Shown here: positions 26,164-34,997 of the stretch, in pieces
Layout of the letters: each line of letters opens with the position of its first letter
How positions within the stretch are numbered: position 1 is the stretch's first letter
NCBI GenBank assembly: GCA_965249735.1
Contig: CBDFMS010000026.1
Location: 682,001 to 746,000, forward strand
Reading direction: 5' to 3'
Source: JANQSS01 sp965249735
GTDB taxonomy: Bacteria; Bacteroidota; Bacteroidia; Chitinophagales; Saprospiraceae
DNA length: 64,000 bases
The notes under the pieces: generated by a model
What the model was told of the DNA's origin: nothing
The model's database searches: none
Seen by the model: the letters and a program-made list of their open reading frames with translations, nothing else
Made by a program: the position numbers and the translations under genes

Positions 26164-28755
26164 TTAACTGCATTCGGAATATCCACAGCTTTTGCACAGG
26201 AGACAACCTTCTTCGTAGACCAGGCCATCAGGATCTTTACACCCTGGACACACCTTTTTTACCACGTTGGTTCCATTTGGTATGAATTTTTTCAAAGCTC
26301 GCACAATTCCGTTTTTCCAGGTACTAATATTTTTTTCATCCAGGCTTAGTCCACTTATTAAATTGACAATATAATTCATGGGCATGCCGTGCCGCATGAC
26401 GCCTGAAATGAGTTTAGCATAGTTCCAATATTCCTTATCGAAAGATCGTGACAAACCCTCAATGGTAACACGATATCCATCCCGGTCGACAAATTGAAAG
26501 TCGTATCGATTGCAATTATTTTCATCGTCAAAGTTCTTAATGATACAACCTTGGGATACATAATCAGGTAATCGAAAGGTGTCTTCAGCGCGACCACTAA
26601 ATATTTCATAGGGCTTGCCTTTAAGTTTACCGATTACAGCAATCCAATTTTCTTTATTATTTTTAAATCGAATGACGGACCCCTCTAATTTTTTGGGTCG
26701 TTTGGGAGGCGTCGAATCGACTAGTTCAAATGGACTACTTATTGTCTCAGATTTTTCTTCTTCATCTTTCGATACTAATACACCCGAACGCGATCCATCC
26801 CTATAAATTGTGCATCCTTTACAGCCAGCCTCCCATGCTGTGCGGTAGATGTCACGGACTAAATCTACGGATGTGTCATTTGGAATATTTACCGTAACAC
26901 TTATGGAATGGTCGACCCATTTTTGGATAGCTCCTTGCATTTTTACTTTTTCCACCCAATCAATATCATTTGCTGTTGCTCCGTAATAGGGAGATTTTTC
27001 AATGATATGCTTGAGCGCAGCATCATCCAGTCGCATCACTTTTTCCAGATCATAGCCATTGGCCTTGAGCCAATCTTTGAACCGATGATGAAAAACGACA
27101 TACTCTTCCCATGAGTCACCGACTTCATCCACGAAACTAACGGTGGCGCCAGAATCATTCGGATTTATTTTTCGCCGTCGTTTGTAATTAATTAAAAAGA
27201 CAGGTTCTATACCTGAGCTGGTCTGGGCCATTAAACTCGTCGTCCCTGTTGGAGCAATTGTCAACATGGCAATATTTCGTCGCCCTACCCTTGTCATTTC
27301 ATCATAGAGCTGAGGATCAGCATCTTTTAGGCGCTGAATAAATGGGTTGTTCTTTTCTCTTTGCGAATCATAAATAGGAAAGATGCCGCGTTCTTTGGCG
27401 AGTTTTACAGAACTACGATAGACATTAACTGCAAGTGCTCGATGAACGTTTACGGCAAAGTCAGTCGCTTCTTTGGTTCCATATTGATATCCCAGTGCTG
27501 CCAACATATCACCTTCAGCCGTGATGCCAATTCCAGTCCGTCTGCCCTCTGCACATTTTTTCTTAATATTCAACCAAAGTTGCTTCTCTGCAAATTTTAT
27601 TTCATTTGGCTCAGGATCAGAGTCTATCTTATTTAATATTTCTTCAATTTTTTCTAATTCAAGATCTAAAATATCGTCCATCAGACGATGGGCATATTGG
27701 GCATGCTGTTCAAATTTTTCAAAATTGAACGTCGCCTCAGCCGTGAAAGGCTGGTCGACATAGCTGTATAAATTAAGAGCAAGTAGCCTGCAGGAATCAT
27801 AGGGGCATAATGGAATTTCACCACAAGGATTAGTCGATATTGTTTTATAGCCCAGGTCGGCATAGCAATCAGGAATAGACTCTCTTATTACGGTATCCCA
27901 AAAAAGTACACCAGGTTCGGCAGATTTCCACGCATTATACGTGATTTTATTCCAAAGGTGTTCCGCATTTATTTTTTTAGTAACCACCGGATCCTCGTGA
28001 TCAATTGGATATTGTTGTGTGTAAGTTTGCTTATGCACAACCGAATGCATAAAGGCATCATCAATGCGTACGGAAATATTAGCTCCCGTTACTTTACCAC
28101 TTTCGACTTTGGCATCTACAAAACTTTCTGCATCCGGATGCTTGACAGATACTGACAGCATTAAAGCACCTCTCCTTCCATCCTGCGCTACTTCCCTTGT
28201 GCAATTCGAATAGCGTTCCATAAAAGGCACAAGACCTGTTGATGACAGGGCACTATTTTTAACAGGACTTCCCTTTGGTCTTATGTGCGAAAGGTCATGT
28301 CCTACTCCACCTCTCCTTTTCATCAAATGGGCCTGTTCCTCATCTGTTTTAATAATTCCTGAATAGGAATCGTAACCATTACCAATCACAAAGCAATTGG
28401 AAAGCGACGAAACTTGGTGATCGTTTCCTATTCCGGACATCGGTCCACCCTGCGGAATCAAATATTTAAACTTGTCGAGAAGTGAAAAGATCTTTGATTC
28501 GGACAATGGATTCGGATATTTTGATTCTATCCGGTACAATTCCCTGGTCAGTCGCACATGCATTTGCTCTGGAGAAGCTTCATATAAATTTCCTTGCGAA
28601 TCTTTGAGTGCATATTTATTCAACCATACGGAAGCAGCTAACTCATCGCTACCAAAATATTCTGTAGCTATTTGCAGGGCTTCCTTGTGCGAATAAGTCT
28701 TTACCGAGTCTTTCTGGGATTCCAGACGTGGTTTATCGAGTGGTTGTACGATCAT
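26164..28755 (-). CDS. nrdJ: Adenosylcobalamin-dependent ribonucleotide reductase (class II)
   Basis: Reduces ribonucleotides to deoxyribonucleotides using a B12-derived radical, so it works with or without oxygen. From the ATG at 28755 the protein has 863 residues. SLSNCFVIG (Cys about 121) gives one redox cysteine, NPCGEIPL (Cys about 311) the thiyl-radical cysteine, and APTGTTSLM the phosphate-binding loop. The C-terminus has a CPGC ... CKSCGYSEC zinc ribbon, typical of this NrdJ type. A TTG at 28815 would add 20 residues, but ATG MIVQPLDKPRL is the more usual start. No nrdR or nrdA/B is nearby, and no B12 riboswitch was recognised upstream. Confidence 0.9.
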   Translation of the reverse strand: MIVQPLDKPRLESQKDSVKTYSHKEALQIATEYFGSDELAASVWLNKYALKDSQGNLYEASPEQMHVRLTRELYRIESKYPNPLSESKIFSLLDKFKYLIPQGGPMSGIGNDHQVSSLSNCFVIGNGYDSYSGIIKTDEEQAHLMKRRGGVGHDLSHIRPKGSPVKNSALSSTGLVPFMERYSNCTREVAQDGRRGALMLSVSVKHPDAESFVDAKVESGKVTGANISVRIDDAFMHSVVHKQTYTQQYPIDHEDPVVTKKINAEHLWNKITYNAWKSAEPGVLFWDTVIRESIPDCYADLGYKTISTNPCGEIPLCPYDSCRLLALNLYSYVDQPFTAEATFNFEKFEQHAQYAHRLMDDILDLELEKIEEILNKIDSDPEPNEIKFAEKQLWLNIKKKCAEGRRTGIGITAEGDMLAALGYQYGTKEATDFAVNVHRALAVNVYRSSVKLAKERGIFPIYDSQREKNNPFIQRLKDADPQLYDEMTRVGRRNIAMLTIAPTGTTSLMAQTSSGIEPVFLINYKRRRKINPNDSGATVSFVDEVGDSWEEYVVFHHRFKDWLKANGYDLEKVMRLDDAALKHIIEKSPYYGATANDIDWVEKVKMQGAIQKWVDHSISVTVNIPNDTSVDLVRDIYRTAWEAGCKGCTIYRDGSRSGVLVSKDEEEKSETISSPFELVDSTPPKRPKKLEGSVIRFKNNKENWIAVIGKLKGKPYEIFSGRAEDTFRLPDYVSQGCIIKNFDDENNCNRYDFQFVDRDGYRVTIEGLSRSFDKEYWNYAKLISGVMRHGMPMNYIVNLISGLSLDEKNISTWKNGIVRALKKFIPNGTNVVKKVCPGCKDPDGLVYEEGCLLCKSCGYSECS

Positions 28756-28875
28756 ATTTTCAGTATTGAGATTGTTGGGACTAAAGACAAGATTTTCATC
28801 CCGGCCGCCATCCAAGCTTCCAAGAAATCTATCAGAAAGATATCAAGGAGTGAAAATTTTAATCTTCGTCCGCTC

Positions 28876-28883
28876 CAAATTTA
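28876..28883 (-). promoter_or_regulatory. Possible -7 element for nrdJ
   Basis: On the minus strand TAAATTTG (28883-28876) matches TAnnTTTG, about 120 bp upstream of the chosen ATG. No clear -33 element is present at the right distance. Confidence 0.35.
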
Positions 28884-29225
28884 CAGCAACTTTATATAAT
28901 TATTATTACTTATATGAACGTTTTTGAAAAATTTTGTCTCAGACGTTCTATCATCAGAACCAAAACGAATCCCGGGCCTCGTCCATTGGAACAATCTTAA
29001 TATTTCTATTCGTCTGGTGAGGGTTTGTATAATGAGTTCAGATTGAGTGTCTTCTACTTTCAAGGTCCAGGAAATGAGTAAGAAGTAGGGGTCTTCTCCA
29101 CGAACAGATTTTAGATGAGTTAAAAGACCACTATCAATCCGGGATATTCATATAATGGATCGCATGGATCGATCACAAGATTCGAATCGAAATAAAAATC
29201 ATTCGAACCTGGGGTTTCCAACCAA
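28884..29225. other. Intergenic region, no gene seen
   Basis: About 340 bp between nrdJ and the cyclase remnant. I recognise no coding remnant and no structured RNA. Confidence 0.3.
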
Positions 29226-29510
29226 TCAGTAGCTAGCACTTTTTTGTCCAACGAAGTACATCTCGACTGTCCCCTTTCCTTTTACATCCAGTTTACCACG
29301 GGAATGAAACGTAAATTCCAAATCGCCTTTTATTAGCTCAAATGTGGTTTGTGATATGTTGAGCCGGCCAATGTCACTGTAGGATTCCATGCGGCTGGCC
29401 ATAATGACGTTATCACCCCAAAAGTCGTCTTGAAAGTTTTTAACACCAACGATAGCTGCGACTACAGGACTGGTATGGATGCGCTCATGTATATCAAATG
29501 GCCGAAGACA
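29226..29510 (-). pseudogene. Decayed C-terminus of a class III adenylate cyclase
   Basis: A minus-strand open frame ending at TGA (29226-29228) reads RPFDIHERIHTSPVVAAIVG, then VKNFQDDFWGDNVIMASRME and GKLDVKGKGTVEMYFVG. It aligns residue by residue with the last 90 residues of the intact cyclase at 11984-14107 (IHTGPVVAGIVG, YDIWGDSVNTASRME, KGKGDVEMFFV). The transition-state Asn of the intact enzyme is replaced by Ile (NVIMASRME). Everything upstream (sensor, membrane helix, first metal Asp) is missing, and the next gene ends at 29535. It is a relic, not a functional enzyme. Confidence 0.8.
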
Positions 29511-29534
29511 TATTCCGGGTTGAATTCTTTTAAA

Positions 29535-30854
29535 TTATTGTTCTGCATCTGCAGCCCAAAGCTGCCGATATATAGCACCTCTTATTTTATCGTCCCGTCC
29601 ATAGCCCAGGGGCTGTACACCAAACATTTGAGACATGATAACACCCACAAATTTTCTTTTCGGGTCAGCCCAAAAATGAGTACCCTCGTACCCTCCACCT
29701 ATCCAAATTCCTTTGTCGCCGTTACCTTTTATCCGGGAAGAATCACCAGCCACCCAGAGGTTATAACCATTATAGCCGTATGGATGATTGAGATAGGTAT
29801 GTGGTGCATAAATATCCTGAACAGTTTCATGATCCAAAAACCGATGACCATTCAACTCGCCATGATTGACCAGCATCCGGATAAAATCAGCATATCCATC
29901 TGCTGTACCCACCATGCCTTCGCCACCGAGATAGAGTTCACTAGCCGGGCTGTAGTTTGGGAAAGAAGGTCCAAAAATATCGAGCTCCCCCGGATTGGCT
30001 ACTCGTAAAACGCTATCGACTCCAGATACCCTTGGGGGTAATTCATTCTGATCGGCTAAACCATATTGCAAGCCTTCTATTTTTAGTGGAGTGGTTACAC
30101 GATCCCTAATTAATTCCTTCAGTGACTTGCCGGTGGCCCTTTCTGCTACAAATCCCAGGACGGTTGTATTTGTTCCATAATGATCGCTGGAGCCCGGCTG
30201 TTGGATCAATGGAATTGTGCATAATTTGTCAATAAATTCCTTAGAATTTTTTGATTTCGGTAAATTCTTTGCCGCAGCCAGGGAATCCAGGCAGGCCAAT
30301 CCTGTCACGGCATAATAAAACCCGGCCTGATGATTAATTAAGTGAAGAATAGTCATAACTGAATCCATTGGTGCCAAAACATAGGGACAGGCCAATTGTA
30401 TATCCTCTCCCCTGAGAGAACTTAAATCTTTGCCATCAACAGTCGCTGCTACTTTCAGGGATTTAAACTCCGGAATATACTTAGTGACAGGGTCATCCAA
30501 TTTCAGGATACCATCTTCGACTAAATCGAGGACCATTGAAATAGTGATTATCTTACTCATGGACCATATACGAATCCACGTGTCTTTATTTATTTCCAAA
30601 TCCGGGACAAGTGTTTTATTTACGGCACTATGCTCATACATGACAGAACCATCCAGGTGTTCCAACCGAACATGGATAAATGGATAAGCCTGATCATCAA
30701 TAAACTTATCAACTACGCTATCAATGGCGTTGTGATCCGATAAGATTGGATACGGCCCTTTTTCATTTGAATCGTACGTTTCTGTTTTACATGAATAATT
30801 GAATATTGTAAAACCAATTAGAACTGTACACCATAATACTGAAGTATTTTTCAT
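29535..30854 (-). CDS. Serine beta-lactamase-family lipoprotein (class C-like hydrolase)
   Basis: A 439-residue lipoprotein: signal peptide with lipobox NYSC (Cys22), then the beta-lactamase/transpeptidase fold. Catalytic S-x-x-K is SMSK (Ser98, Lys101). The second motif is YGTN in SDHYGTNTTVLGF. The third motif is likely GGGYEGTHFW, with HFW in place of the usual KTG/HTG. Relatives include class C beta-lactamases, D-aminopeptidases and EstB-type esterases; most family members of this shape hydrolyse esters or peptides and not antibiotics. It is probably periplasmic. It ends 25 bp from the cyclase relic. Confidence 0.8.
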   Translation of the reverse strand: MKNTSVLWCTVLIGFTIFNYSCKTETYDSNEKGPYPILSDHNAIDSVVDKFIDDQAYPFIHVRLEHLDGSVMYEHSAVNKTLVPDLEINKDTWIRIWSMSKIITISMVLDLVEDGILKLDDPVTKYIPEFKSLKVAATVDGKDLSSLRGEDIQLACPYVLAPMDSVMTILHLINHQAGFYYAVTGLACLDSLAAAKNLPKSKNSKEFIDKLCTIPLIQQPGSSDHYGTNTTVLGFVAERATGKSLKELIRDRVTTPLKIEGLQYGLADQNELPPRVSGVDSVLRVANPGELDIFGPSFPNYSPASELYLGGEGMVGTADGYADFIRMLVNHGELNGHRFLDHETVQDIYAPHTYLNHPYGYNGYNLWVAGDSSRIKGNGDKGIWIGGGYEGTHFWADPKRKFVGVIMSQMFGVQPLGYGRDDKIRGAIYRQLWAADAEQ

Positions 30855-31370
30855 CTTTCAGATTTTCTATTTAATAATCTATTGACAAACATATGTATCT
30901 TTCACTCACTCAGATCTAAATCAGGTTACGTTGTATTTCATGTCAATTTAAACAATAACCCTTCAATAGAATAATATAATTAGCAACACTCCTAAAAGAC
31001 AAGTCCTAAGTTATAAAACATTTTACAGTAAATATTATGTTGATTTGGAATACACAAAAATGGCTGACAGATCTTATCTCGACCTGATCAATGATTCTTT
31101 CTGAACAAACAAGTATTATCTATATGGATACCTCGAAGTCCTCTGACTCACACAAGATATGCATTCATCGAACATGGCATGAAAATTCATAACTACCTGA
31201 TTAACAAATTAGCCTGAAAAAAGGTGAATAATATTTATAATATTATTGCCCAATGCCATTTGGGGTTTATAAGAACTTAATTATCAAAAAATCGAATAAT
31301 TACCCCTACCGAATTGAAAGCCAAGTATCAAATGAACAATACGTTCTAAGAATTATATAATTTGCTCCAC
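30855..31370. other. Intergenic region between leftward genes
   Basis: About 515 bp of AT-rich DNA. TATGTTTG on the minus strand (30893-30886) could be the -7 element of the beta-lactamase-like gene, 32 bp before its ATG, though no -33 element is clear. Nothing else is recognised. Confidence 0.3.
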
Positions 31371-33083
31371 CTACAAATACACCGGATAATCCGGCATATA
31401 CATTGAATCCACAATATTTTCGGCCATATTATTCAGAAAATAATCAGGCACCAATCCGTCTTCAACAGCGACATTTGTTATAGCCATTGCGATTCTGGCA
31501 CTCACTTCTTTGATTCGTGCGAATGCCGGATAAAGTGTTCCGTTTGATAACTCCTCATCACTCACCGCTTCTGAGACCACTTTCGCCGCCATATAAAACA
31601 TACGATCTGTGACAATTTTGGGTTGACAATAATATAAACCCAAACCAACTCCCGGGAATATATAGACATTATTGCCCTGTCCGGGAATGAGCGTCTTGCC
31701 ACCAATGTCGACCGGGCCAAAAGGACTACCGCTGGCAAAAATGGCTCGTCCTCCACTCCACCTGTATGCTTGTTCCGCAGTACATTCTGATTTAGAAGTC
31801 GGATTTGAAAGAGCAAAAATGATTGGGCGCTCATTGAGCCGTGACATGGCATTCACCACTTCTTCTGTGAATAAGGCCGGTTGCCCGCTGACACCAATGA
31901 TGGCAGTTGGTTTTAAAATTTCGACTGCCTCCGCAAAACCCGAAATTGGGGCATGTTCATGAGCGTAATTCAATTTATGTGAAGCCAAATCATTGCGTGC
32001 AGCGCAAACCAATCCTTTTGAATCCATGAACCAGTTTTTGTGTCGCGCCTGATCTACAGTGAGTCCCGAATCCTGCATAGCAAGGGATATCATATCTGCT
32101 ATTCCTGTACCGGCCTCGCCTGCGCCCATGAATAGTATTTTCTGGTCTTCAAGTCGCTGGTCTGTGATTCGCAATGCCGATAGCAATCCGGCGAGCGCAA
32201 CACTTGCCGTACCCTGGATGTCATCGTTAAAGACGCGTGCCCCATCGCGATATCTGTTCAGCAGTTTGAATGCATTTGCCGTCGCAAAATCCTCAAATTG
32301 AATGATGGTATCCGGAAATACTTTTTGGACGCTCTCGATGAATTCATCAAACAGGGCTTCATATGACGCTCCGGATATCCGTGCTTCTTTATGTCCCAGA
32401 TATAATGGGTCGTTTATAAGATCTTCATTATTCGTACCAACATCCACAGTGATAGGTAAACAGCTGGTTGGGTCAACCCCAGCGCAAGCTGTATACAGTG
32501 CAAGCTTACCTATCGGAATTCCCATTCCATTGATACCGAGATCACCCAGACCAAGGATCCTTCCGCCATCTGTGACCACAATGACCTTCACATCCTTATG
32601 CGGCCAATTCAACAGTATTTCCTCAATATGTCCACTATCCTTCAAAGAGATGTACAAACCTCTTGGTCTTCTATAAATATGACCAAACGATTGACACGCT
32701 TTCCCAACGGTTGGCGTATAGATAATGGGCATCAATTCTTCCAAATGCCTCCGCAGCACATAGTAAAACAAGTTCTCATTTCTATCCTGAAGCGACACCA
32801 TGTATACATACTTCTCCAGATCATTGGGTTTCATCCGAATATTCTCCATAATTCTGTCAGCCTGCAGATCCTGGGATATGATCGTTGGTGGTAACAAGCC
32901 ACGAAGGCCCAGTATTTGGCGCTCTTTAGCGGTGAATGCCGTTCCTTTATTGTACACCGGGTTGTGTATCACTTTCACTCCTCTTTCCGCCGGAACTCTC
33001 ACTTTCCCTTGTGTCTTCACCGGTGGGTTTTTTTCTTCAGGAATCAGAACGTTGTTGTTATCAGACTTGATCAAGATTGACAT
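31371..33083 (-). CDS. maeA: NAD(P)-dependent malic enzyme
   Basis: Oxidatively decarboxylates malate to pyruvate, giving NADH or NADPH. The 570-residue length matches the long (SfcA/MaeA and eukaryotic-like) family. Visible motifs: catalytic Tyr in IIYTPTVGKACQ; malate/NAD loop VTDGGRILGLGDLG; metal-binding FNDDIQGTASV; nucleotide fold ILFMGAGEAGTGIA; and ALSNPTSKSECT. Cofactor preference cannot be settled by eye. It is a stand-alone cytoplasmic gene; a TAAATTTG on the minus strand (33144-33137) may be its -7 element. Confidence 0.93.
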   Translation of the reverse strand: MSILIKSDNNNVLIPEEKNPPVKTQGKVRVPAERGVKVIHNPVYNKGTAFTAKERQILGLRGLLPPTIISQDLQADRIMENIRMKPNDLEKYVYMVSLQDRNENLFYYVLRRHLEELMPIIYTPTVGKACQSFGHIYRRPRGLYISLKDSGHIEEILLNWPHKDVKVIVVTDGGRILGLGDLGINGMGIPIGKLALYTACAGVDPTSCLPITVDVGTNNEDLINDPLYLGHKEARISGASYEALFDEFIESVQKVFPDTIIQFEDFATANAFKLLNRYRDGARVFNDDIQGTASVALAGLLSALRITDQRLEDQKILFMGAGEAGTGIADMISLAMQDSGLTVDQARHKNWFMDSKGLVCAARNDLASHKLNYAHEHAPISGFAEAVEILKPTAIIGVSGQPALFTEEVVNAMSRLNERPIIFALSNPTSKSECTAEQAYRWSGGRAIFASGSPFGPVDIGGKTLIPGQGNNVYIFPGVGLGLYYCQPKIVTDRMFYMAAKVVSEAVSDEELSNGTLYPAFARIKEVSARIAMAITNVAVEDGLVPDYFLNNMAENIVDSMYMPDYPVYL

Positions 33084-33136
33084 AATTAAATATTTATAGA
33101 CATTAAATAACCATTAGTTCACATCTAACTTAACTA

Positions 33137-33144
33137 CAAATTTA
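33137..33144 (-). promoter_or_regulatory. Possible -7 element for the malic enzyme gene
   Basis: TAAATTTG on the minus strand matches TAnnTTTG, 53 bp upstream of the ATG. The -33 element is not clear. Confidence 0.35.
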
Positions 33145-33548
33145 GCCGCAATTGTCCGTTAAAATCGTGTCCTGATCAGTCCAAAAAATGATGTTGCTCA
33201 TGCTTTTGATCCGCCTGACAATCTGTTGGAATCGATGGATCTAGATATGACGTATACAGGCGTCTGAAAACGAAAAGCAACCTAATCGAATCCTCCACAA
33301 GCTGGTATAGGATCACACATAATAGCCTCATGTCAGCCGCCTGATCAAATGTACCAAACCTCACCTACCTACATTCAGTTTCTACAACAATTCTTAACCC
33401 AACACCAGATCTAAATAGTCTTATAAATTTATACCGAATTATATTTATATATTACCATCATCTTCCCAAATAAATCTATATCAGACTCATTCAAGAGATT
33501 TGTTAGCACTAATATTGCCAGACTATCCAGTACGAATTAATAAATTCA
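33145..33548. other. Divergent intergenic region
   Basis: About 400 bp between the malic enzyme and alpha/beta-hydrolase genes. A short minus-strand open frame (33176-33364) has no recognisable features and I do not call it. No hairpin is seen. Confidence 0.3.
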
Positions 33549-34376
33549 ATGAAAAACTTTGGTATAAAGCTGATTGGTCAATACCTGGATTTAATAAATA
33601 GAATTTCCAAGAGTTTGGGTGCGAAACATTCTTTTTATGTCTTCTGCTATCCGTTTAAAATTAAAATTACTGAAGACCAACAAAATTATTTAAACACTTC
33701 AGAAAAATTCCGTTTGCCGCTTGATCGATCGGAAATCCAGGTATACAAATGGGGAAATGGACCTTGCAAAGTATTATTCGTACATGGATGGCGTAGCAAT
33801 GCGTTTCGATGGAAACCATATATCAGCAAACTTTCGAAGGAGGATTTTACAGTGTATGCTTTTGATGCACCCGGTCATGGAAATTCCAGTTCGTTATTTG
33901 GTAATGTTTATTTATTCGCACGTGCTATCGAGACCGTTGTTAATCATTTGGGTGAGGTAGACACCTTGATTGGACACTCAGTAGCTGGATTTGCTTCCAT
34001 CTATTTTATGCACACCAATCCGCAACACAAGATTCAACGTTTCGTTTCGCTGGCCTCGCCCGGAAGCGCGAATGATTTCGTGGCATTTTATGTTAATGCA
34101 CTCAACCTATCTTCCAGAACTGAACAAAATCTCCGTTCCTATTTCATCACGTACACCGGCAAAACGATCGAACAATTTGATTTGAGGCATACGATGGATA
34201 ACATGCCTGCAAAAGGACTTATCATCCATGACAAAGACGACGCTGACGTTCCTATTAAATATGCCCAAGAAATGCACGACCGCTGGCCTGAATCCAACAT
34301 TGTGGTGACATCCGGATTCGGACATAAATTAAGACATCGAGACGTGATTGATCGCGTGATTGACTTTATCAAGTAA
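33549..34376 (+). CDS. Alpha/beta-hydrolase
   Basis: A 275-residue cytoplasmic protein. The fold is clear from VLFVHGWRSNAFRW (oxyanion region, HGW), FDAPGHGNS and the nucleophile elbow GHSVAG (Ser144). An acidic residue lies in IIHDKDDADVP and the catalytic His in SGFGHKLRHRD. The substrate is unknown; relatives include esterases and lipases. It is followed 48 bp later by a GNAT gene on the same strand, which may be co-transcribed. Confidence 0.88.
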   Translation: MKNFGIKLIGQYLDLINRISKSLGAKHSFYVFCYPFKIKITEDQQNYLNTSEKFRLPLDRSEIQVYKWGNGPCKVLFVHGWRSNAFRWKPYISKLSKEDFTVYAFDAPGHGNSSSLFGNVYLFARAIETVVNHLGEVDTLIGHSVAGFASIYFMHTNPQHKIQRFVSLASPGSANDFVAFYVNALNLSSRTEQNLRSYFITYTGKTIEQFDLRHTMDNMPAKGLIIHDKDDADVPIKYAQEMHDRWPESNIVVTSGFGHKLRHRDVIDRVIDFIK

Positions 34377-34424
34377 ATAATATTAAACTTTCATCTTGTT
34401 ATTCTATCACCCTATCTTGTGATC

Positions 34425-34958
34425 ATGAATATCTACTTCGACCAATTTGTTATAAGTAGTTTAGATGTTGGAAAGGGCGAAATCTTTTTTGATCTCATAG
34501 AACGAAATCGTAACCGATTGGCAGATTTCTTTCCAAATACTGTGGCCGCGACAACCACCCTGGAAAAGACCTTAAACTACATGAATGAGGTTTCTGAGAA
34601 AATAAAAAATCGCAGTTACTTTCCGTTTATTATAAAAGAACAATTAACGGATAAATATATAGGTCTCGTCGATTTCAAAAATATATCCTGGAAAATACCC
34701 AAAACCGAAATGGGTTATTTCATCGACAAGAATTATCAAGGCCGCGGCATCATTACACAGGCCGGCGAGCTTTCAATCGACTATATCGTAAAGGAATACG
34801 GAATTAAAAAAATACTGTGCCGAATCAGTCCTCTAAATGAAGGAAGCGTCAAGGTTGCGCGCCGCCTAAAATTTGAAAAAGAAGGCACGATACGAAACGA
34901 TTTCCGTACAAAGGATGGTGCTGTAGTTGATCTCGATTATTACGGTCGGATATTCTGA
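34425..34958 (+). CDS. GNAT-family N-acetyltransferase (RimJ/RimL-like)
   Basis: A 177-residue protein. The acetyl-CoA site is visible as MGYFIDKNYQGRGIITQAG (the Q-G-R-G-x-x-T/A loop), followed by INDE-type strands (ILCRISPLNEGSVKVARRL and FEKEGTIRND), typical of RimJ/RimL ribosomal-protein or small-molecule acetyltransferases. I chose the ATG at 34425 (MNIYFDQF); a GTG at 34419 would add two residues. The substrate is unknown. Confidence 0.87.
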   Translation: MNIYFDQFVISSLDVGKGEIFFDLIERNRNRLADFFPNTVAATTTLEKTLNYMNEVSEKIKNRSYFPFIIKEQLTDKYIGLVDFKNISWKIPKTEMGYFIDKNYQGRGIITQAGELSIDYIVKEYGIKKILCRISPLNEGSVKVARRLKFEKEGTIRNDFRTKDGAVVDLDYYGRIF

Positions 34959-34997
34959 TTAAGATTCAAGCTGAAATAGACATTGAGACATGTGCAA

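Noticed and set aside
28756..29225. Cobalamin riboswitch upstream of the B12-dependent reductase
   Set aside because: I looked for the conserved B12-box phrase and a matching stem on the minus strand and found neither.
33176..33364. 62-residue minus-strand frame in the malic enzyme / hydrolase gap
   Set aside because: It has no start context, signal or motif, and its composition is not convincing.
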